Assembly (NCBI GenBank): GCA_046297695.1
Contig: JBKBHF010000011.1
Location: forward strand, 23,357-87,356
DNA: 64,000 nucleotides
DNA from: Permianibacter sp046297695
GTDB taxonomy: Bacteria > Pseudomonadota > Gammaproteobacteria > Enterobacterales > Permianibacteraceae
Direction of reading: 5' to 3'
A program made the translations under genes and the position numbers. Below the pieces are notes generated by a model that ran no database searches, was not told the origin of the DNA, and saw only the letters and a list, made by a program, of their open reading frames with translations. Below, one piece after another: positions 8,114-14,887 of this stretch (the first letter of the stretch is position 1; every line of letters begins with the position of its first letter).

Positions 8114-8592
8114 GAATGCTCGTTGGCGCTTTCTGCGACCCGCAAATGATCCTGAAATGCCTGAACCTTGCCCGGAAAGCGTTGTTCCAGTATTGCCGCC
8201 ACGCTGTCCAGATCCTGTGCATCCTGAAAGTGGGTCCTCGCCACGCCGACTGCGCCGCGATACTCGATTTGGACCAATCCTCTCGCTCGCAATATGGCGC
8301 TCGGCTGGCTAAACCGATGGATCTGTACCGCGTAAATATTGTCGACCGGTATCCGGTGCGGCCAAGCGTTTACCCAGACCACGACGCGCGCATCATCCAG
8401 CGACAATCGCTGTGGATAGCGCCAACGGAACACCAGCAGGAATACGAGGAATCCCAGCCAAGTCAGCAGAATAAACAGACTGCTGATTGATGCCTGCTCC
8501 AAGGCGCGCCAAGCCAGGAAGATCAAATAGACAAAGGCCAGCACCAACCCGAGCTTTGGCGCCGGCGTTTTCGATTTCCAAATCGTGTTCAT
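8110..8592 (-). CDS. Small membrane protein with PH-like domain, first of three tandem genes after pyrB
   Basis: The product has 160 residues. Two membrane segments (about 15-30 and 36-57) are followed by RWRYPQRLSLDDARVVVWVNAW and a beta-rich domain (IPVDNIYAVQIHRF, RGLVQIEYRG), ending in a helix (DSVAAILEQRF). I chose the ATG at 8592, five bases past the pyrB stop. An AAGGG ribosome site overlaps the pyrB end. The track start at 8601 is a TTG. The tight junctions with pyrB and the next two genes make co-transcription likely. Function unknown. Confidence 0.7.
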   Translation of the reverse strand: MNTIWKSKTPAPKLGLVLAFVYLIFLAWRALEQASISSLFILLTWLGFLVFLLVFRWRYPQRLSLDDARVVVWVNAWPHRIPVDNIYAVQIHRFSQPSAILRARGLVQIEYRGAVGVARTHFQDAQDLDSVAAILEQRFPGKVQAFQDHLRVAESANEHS

Positions 8593-8597
8593 CGCAT

Positions 8598-9611
8598 TCA
8601 ACCCTTGCGGACGTTCTTCCAGCTGATTGGCCGGCTGTACTTGTCGATTTCTTTCGACACACCAAGGATGCTGGCGAACAGCGCCATCCGGACCAGCACG
8701 CCGTTGTCGGTCTGGCGGAAAATGGCGAGATTCGGGTTGTCGTTCAGATCGTTGTCGAGTTCGTTGGCGTCGGCGCGCGAATCGCGCGGCAGCGGGTGCA
8801 TGATCACCGTGCTGGGCTGACAGAACTGCGAATAGGCGTATTGGTTGATACGGAAGCGGCCGCGGTACTGGTTGGCTTCGTCTTTGCTGCCGAAGCGCTC
8901 TTCCTGAATCCGGGTCTGGTAAATGATGTCGACGTTGGCGATGCCGACGGCCAAGTCTTCGGTTTCCACCACGGTGTGCCCGGCAGCGAGCAGGCGGTCA
9001 GTGATTTCCTCCGGCATCGCCAACGCTTTTGGCGACACGAACACGAAGCTGATGTTGCGGTACAACGCCAACAGCTGTGACAGCGAGTGCACGGTGCGGC
9101 CGTGTTTCAAATCACCGACCATGGCGATGCGCAGGTTGTCGATGCCGCGCTGCTGGCCGGCCATTTCATTCTGCATGGTGTAGAGGTCAAGCAGCGCCTG
9201 CGACGGGTGCTCGTTGGCGCCGTCGCCGCCGTTGATCACCGGCACTCTTGATGCGCTGGCGAATTCGGCGACCGAGCCCGGCTGCGGGTGACGCATGACG
9301 ATCAGATCGGAATAACCGGACAACACGCGGGCGGTGTCGTACAGCGATTCGCCTTTGGCGAGCGATGAGCTTTCGATGCCAACGGTCTCGCGCACTTCGC
9401 CACCGAGCAGGTTGAACGCGCAGCCGAACGAGACGCGGGTGCGGGTCGACGGCTCGAAAAACAGCGAGCCGAGAATGGCGCCGTTCAGCACTGTGGTCAT
9501 TTTCTCGCGGCGGGCGTACGGCCGCATGCTGTCGGCGACCTGAAACAGCGATTCGATATTGGCGCGGTCGAATTGTTGGACCGAAAGGATATGACTGCCG
9601 AGCAGGTTCAT
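8598..9611 (-). CDS. pyrB: Aspartate carbamoyltransferase catalytic chain
   Basis: PyrB condenses carbamoyl phosphate with aspartate, the committed step of pyrimidine synthesis. The 337-residue chain carries the carbamoyl-phosphate site FEPSTRTRVSFG, the GGDGANEHPSQALLDLYT region, MVGDLKHGRTVHSL, and the aspartate-site HPLPRDSRA. The C-terminus continues through LGVSKEIDKYSRPISWKNVR, longer than the E. coli chain. No pyrI regulatory subunit or pyrC-like gene is adjacent. Three small membrane-protein genes follow instead. The start is uncertain between the ATG codons at 9611 and 9620. I prefer MNLLGSHILSVQQF at 9611, with GGA at normal spacing. Upstream frame extension to 9800 has no family similarity. 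Confidence 0.95.
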   Translation of the reverse strand: MNLLGSHILSVQQFDRANIESLFQVADSMRPYARREKMTTVLNGAILGSLFFEPSTRTRVSFGCAFNLLGGEVRETVGIESSSLAKGESLYDTARVLSGYSDLIVMRHPQPGSVAEFASASRVPVINGGDGANEHPSQALLDLYTMQNEMAGQQRGIDNLRIAMVGDLKHGRTVHSLSQLLALYRNISFVFVSPKALAMPEEITDRLLAAGHTVVETEDLAVGIANVDIIYQTRIQEERFGSKDEANQYRGRFRINQYAYSQFCQPSTVIMHPLPRDSRADANELDNDLNDNPNLAIFRQTDNGVLVRMALFASILGVSKEIDKYSRPISWKNVRKG

Positions 9612-9687
9612 CGTGGGCATTCCAGTGTCGGGTTGTCGAACGTGCCGTCGGCACGCAAACAGGAGAGGCAGCGGGGCCGGCTCGGCG

Positions 9688-10308
9688 TCAGGCAAACAGC
9701 GCGGCGTAACGCCGGGCGGCGGCTTCGACATCGTCGGCACCGAACACGCCGTGAATGGCGGCGAGCAGGTCGGCGCCGGCAGCCCGCAAGTGGCCGCCAT
9801 TGTCCGGGGTCACGCCGCCAATCGCAAGCAAGGGCAGGGCAAAGCGGGCGCGGGCCTCGCTCAGCGTGGCGAGCGTGCAAGGCGGCGCCGAAGGCTTGGT
9901 CTGGGACGGGTAGAACCGGCCGAACGCCAGATAATCAGCGCCCGCGGCAGCGGCGCGCGCCGCCAGTTCCAGTGAGCCGTGGCAGGTCACGCCGAGCAGC
10001 TTGCCGGGCAGCGCGGCGCGGGCAGCGGCCAGATCGCCGTCGCTCTGGCCGAGATGGACGCCATCGGCATCGACCGCCCGCGCCAGCGCGACATCGTCGT
10101 TGATCAGCAATTTGGCGCCGTGCTCGCGGCACAGCGCCAGCAGGGCGCGGGCCCGCTGCTCGCGCGCGGCGGCGCTGGCGAGTTTGTCCCGATACTGCAG
10201 GAACCGGGCGCCGCCACGCAGCGCGGCGGCCACCGCCGGTAGCAGTCGTTCCGCCGGCAGCAGAACCGGGTCGGTGATGGCGTAGAGACCTTGCAGGGAA
10301 ACAGGCAT
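9688..10308 (-). CDS. thiE: Thiamine-phosphate synthase
   Basis: ThiE joins HMP pyrophosphate with thiazole phosphate to give thiamine phosphate. The 206-residue TIM barrel starts at MPVSLQGLYAITDP. Visible motifs are GGARFLQYRDK (pyrophosphate side), KLLINDDVALARAVDADGVH with GQSDG following, and LLAIGGVTPDNGGHL near the C-terminus with AGADLLAAI. The ATG at 10308 is chosen over the upstream frame to 10401 because the family N-terminus begins there, although no clear ribosome site is visible. The gene lies upstream of pyrB on the same strand, and thiD lies 2.7 kb further upstream, separated by the subtilase gene. No TPP riboswitch is seen. Confidence 0.93.
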   Translation of the reverse strand: MPVSLQGLYAITDPVLLPAERLLPAVAAALRGGARFLQYRDKLASAAAREQRARALLALCREHGAKLLINDDVALARAVDADGVHLGQSDGDLAAARAALPGKLLGVTCHGSLELAARAAAAGADYLAFGRFYPSQTKPSAPPCTLATLSEARARFALPLLAIGGVTPDNGGHLRAAGADLLAAIHGVFGADDVEAAARRYAALFA

Positions 10309-10470
10309 GGACAGGCAACGACGGCAGTACGAGAAAGGTGCCGCCAGTATATCGGACTGCCGCCCCCTGCCCGCCTCTGCCGTGCCGCCAGCGAGGTGCA
10401 TCGGCCGCCGTGGCCAGCGGCACCCAAGCCAACAAACCTGACGGGGTAGCCGCTTCGATCACATCCGCTA

Positions 10471-10496
10471 CCCTTCGACAGGTTCAGGGCGAACGG
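10471..10496. repeat. Dispersed short repeat of the CCTTCGACAGG..AGGGCGAACGG class
   Basis: The sequence starts CCCTTCGACAGGTTCAGGGC and continues GAACGG. It matches a short intergenic repeat that I recall as common in many proteobacterial genomes. It is a single copy in this window, so assignment rests on recognition rather than internal repetition. Confidence 0.5.
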
Positions 10497-10625
10497 CAGG
10501 GTTTGGCTTGCCGCATAGACGCCCCCGCTCGTACTGATGGCGAACGAGTGAAAACAGCGAGGCACGAATCCGCTACGGAAAAGCCGGCCGAAATTCTGAC
10601 CATTCGGACCACATAAAAGACCACA

Positions 10626-10657
10626 TAAAAAAAACGGGCTCGCCTAGGCGAGCCCGT
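10626..10657 (-). terminator. Rho-independent terminator of the subtilase gene
   Basis: ACGGGCTCGCC at 10634-10644 pairs with GGCGAGCCCGT at 10647-10657. The minus-strand transcript then reads a run of about nine T (10626-10634). It lies 37 bases past the subtilase stop. Confidence 0.9.
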
Positions 10658-10693
10658 CAAACCTCCACACTGCAGAGGAGTGTTATCGATCAC

Positions 10694-12580
10694 TCAGGGG
10701 AAAGTGATCTTCCAGCTATTGATGTAACCGGTATCAATCGATGCCCGATCACGGACGCGCAGATTCCAGGTACCCGCACGCGCCTTACTGCCAACATTCA
10801 CCGAGTAGGTCTGGTTGATGTTGTCCGCGCTGCCGCCTGAGCGGTTGTGCAGGTTGTAGACCGTGCCATCCGGATGCACCAGATCAACGATCAAGTCACC
10901 GATATAGGGGTGGACGATGTTGACGTTGACCGACACCGTACCCGACGTGCCCGAGCCCGTGACATTGATCGGGCTGCTGATACCGGTCGCGTTGTTGTCC
11001 GGAATTGCGTAGTCATTGGTGTTTTCGAAACTGCCACCACCACCACCGCCACCGACGTCGTAATTGCCGACCAGGCTGACGCCCGAGAACGACGAATACG
11101 CACGCAGCATGACGTAGTAGGTGCCGGCTTGCGGCGCCGCGAACGAGCAGGTTTCGTTGTTGCCGTTCAGGTACGGACGGCAATCGTAGGTGCTCGTGGT
11201 CGGCGCGCTACCAAAGCGAACATACAGATCGGCGTCACCAGTGCCGCCGCTGATGTTGAAGCTCAGGTTGCTGGCACCGCTCGGGACCGACATGGTCCAG
11301 GTGCGGGTCGCACCGGAGCTGAGGCCGAGGCCGGTCACCGGCACACCGTCACTCAGCGTGTCACCACCCGGCGGCGGCGGCGGTGGCGGCGGCGGCGGAT
11401 TGCCACCGTTCAGAAACACCGTGCTCAGCAATTTGTTCGGGCCAGACGGAATGCCGCTGATCTTGTTGTTGCTGGCGTTGTTGACCAGCGCGGTGGTCAC
11501 CGCCGACGGCGTTGCCGTCGGGTTGGCGTACAGGTACAACGCGGCAGCGCCAGCCACGTGCGGCGATGCCATCGAGGTACCGGACAGCGTTGCAGTGGCG
11601 GTGTTGCTGCTGATGCCGGCCGAAACAATGCTTGAGCCCGGCGCAAAAATGTCCACGCAGGAACCGTAGTTCGAGAAGCTCGACATGGCATCCGAGCTGG
11701 TGGTCGAGCCGACCGTGATCGCGCTGGCGGCCCGTGCCGGCGAATAGTTGCAGGCGTTGCTGCTGTCGTTACCGGCCGCAACGACCACGGTGACGCCGGC
11801 GTTGGTCATGTTGGCGACTGCGGTATCCACCGCTGACGAGGCGCCACCGCCCAAGCTCATGTTGGCAACCGCCGGCTTGACATGGTTGGCCGTGACCCAA
11901 TCCATGCCAGCGATGACGCCGGAGTTGGTGCCGCTGCCTTGGCAGTTCAGCACGCGTACCGCGTGCAGCGTGACGTTCTTGGCTACGCCATACGTGGTGC
12001 CGCCGACGGTGCCGGCGACGTGGGTGCCGTGACCCTGACAGTCGTTGGTGCCTTGGCCGTCACCGATCGCGTCATAGCCGTTGCCGAGCCGGCCCGAAAA
12101 CTCGTTGTGGCTGGAGCGGATGCCGGTGTCAATGATGTAGGCGTGGACGCCATTGCTGGCACCGTAGGTGTAGCTGTTGTTCAGCGGCAGATCGGTCTGA
12201 TCGATCCGGTCAATGCCCCAGGTCGCCGGGCTCTGGGTCGCGACAATGCGGACTTCCGCATCGGCTTCGACAAAGGCCACCGACGGATCACTGGCCAGCT
12301 TCATCGCGTTGGCATGATCCATGACCACCACCGCGCCTTTCAGGGCACGTTCAAACGAACGCTCCACCGAGGCGCCGTAACGACGGTTCATGTCGGCAGC
12401 GACCGATGCGGCGCTGCGCTGCACGCCTTGGGCGGTCATCATCGCATTGTCTTTGAACACGACGATGTAGCGGTTCGGGATCACATTCGGGGCATTGAGC
12501 CCGCGAATTTCACCCGCTTGTACTGCGCAGGCGAACATCACGGCGCCTGCCACAAGCGTAGGCTTGAGCACATTCTTCAT
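10694..12580 (-). CDS. Secreted S8 subtilisin-like protease with propeptide, PPC and P domains
   Basis: The 628-residue preproprotein starts MKNVLKPTLVAGAV with a signal peptide ending near Ala22. An inhibitor-I9 propeptide (RYIVVFKDN, residues 37-112) precedes a proteinase K/aqualysin-type catalytic domain. The triad is Asp151 (IIDTG), His184 (GHGTHVAG) and Ser336 (SGTSMASPHVAG), with oxyanion Asn271. A ten-proline linker leads to a PPC domain, then a glycine-rich linker leads to a P domain (proprotein convertase type) at the C-terminus. The tail modules are usually cut off or act in secretion and stability. The ATG at 12580 has AGGAGA ten bases upstream. The 51-codon upstream extension lacks support. 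Confidence 0.95.
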   Translation of the reverse strand: MKNVLKPTLVAGAVMFACAVQAGEIRGLNAPNVIPNRYIVVFKDNAMMTAQGVQRSAASVAADMNRRYGASVERSFERALKGAVVVMDHANAMKLASDPSVAFVEADAEVRIVATQSPATWGIDRIDQTDLPLNNSYTYGASNGVHAYIIDTGIRSSHNEFSGRLGNGYDAIGDGQGTNDCQGHGTHVAGTVGGTTYGVAKNVTLHAVRVLNCQGSGTNSGVIAGMDWVTANHVKPAVANMSLGGGASSAVDTAVANMTNAGVTVVVAAGNDSSNACNYSPARAASAITVGSTTSSDAMSSFSNYGSCVDIFAPGSSIVSAGISSNTATATLSGTSMASPHVAGAAALYLYANPTATPSAVTTALVNNASNNKISGIPSGPNKLLSTVFLNGGNPPPPPPPPPPGGDTLSDGVPVTGLGLSSGATRTWTMSVPSGASNLSFNISGGTGDADLYVRFGSAPTTSTYDCRPYLNGNNETCSFAAPQAGTYYVMLRAYSSFSGVSLVGNYDVGGGGGGGSFENTNDYAIPDNNATGISSPINVTGSGTSGTVSVNVNIVHPYIGDLIVDLVHPDGTVYNLHNRSGGSADNINQTYSVNVGSKARAGTWNLRVRDRASIDTGYINSWKITFP

Positions 12581-13031
12581 TGTTGGTTTCTCTCCTGGCG
12601 TTGCTGTAGCGTGGCATGCGAGATGCCCGCGTCCCTCCGGCTCTGATAACGGCTGGCCGAATTTCTGTTGAGGCGGTTTTTGGGCTCTGGCGCTAATGAG
12701 TGTGCAGAAGCCGCGCAGCGGAATTCCGGACACTCAGACAGGCGATGCGGGTACAGGCAGATGAAGCTGGTACGACGACAGCCGACAGCATAAGTCCCCC
12801 CGACCCAAGCCACGACCATTCGTATCCGGCAGAACGCGCGGTGCAACACGATGGTGATTGATTTTTGTGCGGCTAAGCTAGACCTGACGTTTGCGGAAAG
12901 CAACCGGGTCGGTCAGGAAATTTTGTAGCGTTTTGTAGCGTTGTGATGGAGCTGAATCCGACAGGGGGAAACAACGCGCAAAACCGGTGAACTGGGCTGA
13001 CCAGTTCACCGGTTTTGGCGCAGTGGCGGGG
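12581..13031. other. Intergenic region upstream of the subtilase, with a 10-bp tandem duplication
   Basis: The 451-base region separates the subtilase start from the thiD stop, both on the minus strand. It contains TTTTGTAGCG twice in tandem (12921-12940) and a 17-bp perfect stem-loop (12979-13017). No coding frame of family character and no RNA gene was recognised. The promoter of the secreted protease should lie here. Confidence 0.5.
12979..13017. terminator. Strong stem-loop after thiD
   Basis: CAAAACCGGTGAACTGG (12979-12995) is perfectly complementary to 13001-13017, with a five-base loop. It sits 14 bases after the thiD stop. There is no long T run on either side, so it is either a weak intrinsic terminator or an RNA-stabilising 3' hairpin. 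Confidence 0.6.
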
Positions 13032-13868
13032 TCAGCTTTCTTCGCTTTCGCTACCGGCAGTTTCCGTTTCCGGTTCGCGCCCCTGCGCCCAGAACAAGCG
13101 GTTCGGCAGTAGCTGACCACCGCCGAGCGCGTGGCCTTCTTTCAGCGCATTGAAGGTGTATTCCTGCGCTTCGTTGATCGCTTCGAACAAGTTCAAGCCT
13201 TGCGCCATCAAGCCGGCACAGGCCGAGGCGAGCGTGCAGCCGCTGCCGTGGTACATCGCCGGCAGCCGTTCCCAATGGAAGGTTTCGGTTTCGAACTCGG
13301 CGCTGTACAGCGTGTTGTGCACGACCACGGTCGGCTCGTCGGCGCCGGTGATCAGCACGTTCTCGCAGCCGAGATCGAGCAGCTCTTCGGCGCATTGGTC
13401 GAGTGAGTCGGCGTCCGGAAACAGTTGCCGCGCTTCGCGCGCATTCGGTGTCGCCAAGGTGGCCAGCGGCAGCAGCTCGCGCTTCAGCGTCTTGATGAAA
13501 ATCTCGTCGGCGGTGACGGTGCCGCCGCCCGCCGCCAGGATCGGGTCGACCACCACCGGAATGTTCGGGTGGTTCTTGATGATCTCGGCAATGGTGCTGA
13601 CCACGGCCGGATTGGCCAGCAGACCGATCTTGATCACGGCCACGTTCAGGTCGCGCAGAATCGCCAGCGCCTGGGCCTTGATCAGATCCGGCTCGACCGG
13701 CTCGAACTCGTGGATATTGCTGGTGTCCTGCACCGTCAGCACGGTGATCACCGGCGCGCAATGGCAACCGAGGCTGACCAGGGTTTCGATATCGGCCGAA
13801 ATGCCTGCGCCGCCGGACGGATCGTTGCCGGAGAAACAAAGGACGACAGGGGGAAGGGGGCCGGGCAT
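13032..13868 (-). CDS. thiD: Hydroxymethylpyrimidine/phosphomethylpyrimidine kinase
   Basis: ThiD phosphorylates HMP twice to make HMP pyrophosphate for ThiE. The 278-residue ribokinase-fold protein shows FSGNDPSGGAGISADIETL at residues 12-30, LTVQDT, VVVDPILAAGGG, ATPNAREARQLF, and the anion-hole/base motif HGSGCTLASACAG near the C-terminus. The last ten residues are acidic (ETETAGSESEES) and unlike the core. The start at 13868 gives MPGPLPPVVLCFSG. Rubredoxin is divergent upstream. Confidence 0.95.
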   Translation of the reverse strand: MPGPLPPVVLCFSGNDPSGGAGISADIETLVSLGCHCAPVITVLTVQDTSNIHEFEPVEPDLIKAQALAILRDLNVAVIKIGLLANPAVVSTIAEIIKNHPNIPVVVDPILAAGGGTVTADEIFIKTLKRELLPLATLATPNAREARQLFPDADSLDQCAEELLDLGCENVLITGADEPTVVVHNTLYSAEFETETFHWERLPAMYHGSGCTLASACAGLMAQGLNLFEAINEAQEYTFNALKEGHALGGGQLLPNRLFWAQGREPETETAGSESEES

Positions 13869-14038
13869 GACTTACGTTCCTGAAATTGCGGACCGCGATG
13901 ATACCAGAGCGGCCCCTCGGCCGACGCGGGCGGCAACGGCCAGGCGCCCGTACGCTGGGTAAAAGCTGACCGCTCGGGACAGTCGGTGTGCGCCGTTACC
14001 GCTCACCCAAAAACCGAGCAGGTCACCGATCCGGCCAC

Positions 14039-14044
14039 TACAAT
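14039..14044 (+). promoter_or_regulatory. Possible -10 box for the rubredoxin gene
   Basis: TACAAT lies 36 bases before the GTG start of rubredoxin and fits a sigma-70 -10 element. No good -35 box is visible at normal spacing, so this is tentative. Confidence 0.3.
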
Positions 14045-14079
14045 GCCGGCCAAGCCCTTGAGTCCTTGGAGAAATCGCT

Positions 14080-14253
14080 GTGCCGTACCGCAAGTTCATG
14101 TGCCTGGTCTGTGGCTGGATTTATGACGAAGAAGCCGGTTGCCCGGACGACGGCATCGCCCCGGGCACGCGCTGGGACGACATCCCGATGAACTGGGTCT
14201 GCCCGGATTGTGGTGCCCGGAAAGAAGATTTCGAGATGGTCGAGATCGACTGA
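14080..14253 (+). CDS. Rubredoxin
   Basis: A 57-residue electron carrier binding one iron through four cysteines. The two knuckles are MCLVCGW near the N-terminus and VCPDCGARK near the C-terminus, separated by the usual GIAPGTRWDDIPMNW loop. Translation starts at GTG 14080 (VPYRKF), with GGAG eight bases upstream. An ATG start at 14098 would delete the first strand. Rubredoxins pass electrons to oxygenases or oxygen-stress enzymes, but no partner is adjacent. The stop overlaps an ATG of a 32-codon frame (14253-14351) that I do not regard as a confirmed gene. Confidence 0.93.
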   Translation: MPYRKFMCLVCGWIYDEEAGCPDDGIAPGTRWDDIPMNWVCPDCGARKEDFEMVEID

Positions 14254-14440
14254 TGACACTCAGTCAGCCAGAACAACTCCTGCACCACTGGCCGGCCACG
14301 CTGCGATCAGCCTTGGCTCGGATGAACTCATCATCAAGCGCTGGCCCGTGACGCGGATCGTGTTCGGATTAAACGCTGGGGAGCGCGCGACAGCCACACC
14401 GACGGCTAGCGCATCCGCCGTCATCAGTCAGGCGACATGC

Positions 14441-14689
14441 TTAATGAGTACCGACATGTTGCCGATGATGTTCGGCACACCCCGGTATCGCCAGCAACTC
14501 TTCGCTGCCATCGGACAAGGTGATCATTTCGTGGCAGGCTTCGACCGGCAGCGGCGATTGACTGGCTGGTGCCGACGCCGCTGGCGAGGTGTACCAACCG
14601 GCAAGAACAATACTCGCCGACAGCACACCGGCGAGCAGCAAAACGTGAGCACCGGCTAGGCGAAGCCGGTTCGTGAGCAGACGAGACAT
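14441..14689 (-). CDS. Small single-pass membrane or exported protein, unknown
   Basis: The product has 82 residues. The N-terminus MSRLLTNRLRLAG is basic, followed by a hydrophobic segment (AHVLLLAGVLSASIVLAGW, about residues 14-32), then an Ala/Ser/Pro linker and a short polar tail with two cysteines (VEACHEM and IPGCAEHH). The ATG at 14689 has AAGGA seven bases upstream, which separates it from the much longer antisense frame running through the ABC exporter gene. It is divergent from that exporter. I recognise no family. Confidence 0.55.
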   Translation of the reverse strand: MSRLLTNRLRLAGAHVLLLAGVLSASIVLAGWYTSPAASAPASQSPLPVEACHEMITLSDGSEELLAIPGCAEHHRQHVGTH

Positions 14690-14887
14690 GTGAAATCCTT
14701 GACAGCTTTCGCCAGCGCTCCCGGCCGGCGAACAAGGGCTTTCGTGAAAGGTGTCCGCCAGACATCCTGAAGGCGGGAAAAAGGGCGCACATTCTGGCAC
14801 AGCAGCGCGGCAAACAAAATGGTGGCGGGTCATTGCATTTGCCAGTTCAGACCGCATGATCGGCAGCTGTTGCCGCCGGAGCCGGTC

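Larger units (their letters stand above)
10309..10693. other. Intergenic region between thiE and the subtilase, with a dispersed repeat and a terminator
   Basis: This 385-base stretch lies between the thiE start and the stop of the subtilase gene. It holds a short dispersed repeat (10471-10496) and a terminator (10626-10657). No credible coding frame or RNA gene was seen. A promoter for thiE should be here but was not identified. Confidence 0.5.

Noticed and set aside
11368..11400. GGC/CGG microsatellite-like tract
   Set aside because: It codes the ten-proline linker of the subtilase in frame. It is noted as a slippage-prone linker, not an independent repeat feature.
13869..14079. Possible TPP riboswitch upstream of thiD
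   Set aside because: The expected CUGAGA and ACCUGA-type core sequences are not found in this region or upstream of thiE.
14253..14351. Short frame MTLSQPEQLLHHW overlapping the rubredoxin stop
   Set aside because: It has only 32 codons, no clear ribosome site apart from coupling, and a low-complexity end. It may be a decayed gene start but cannot be supported.
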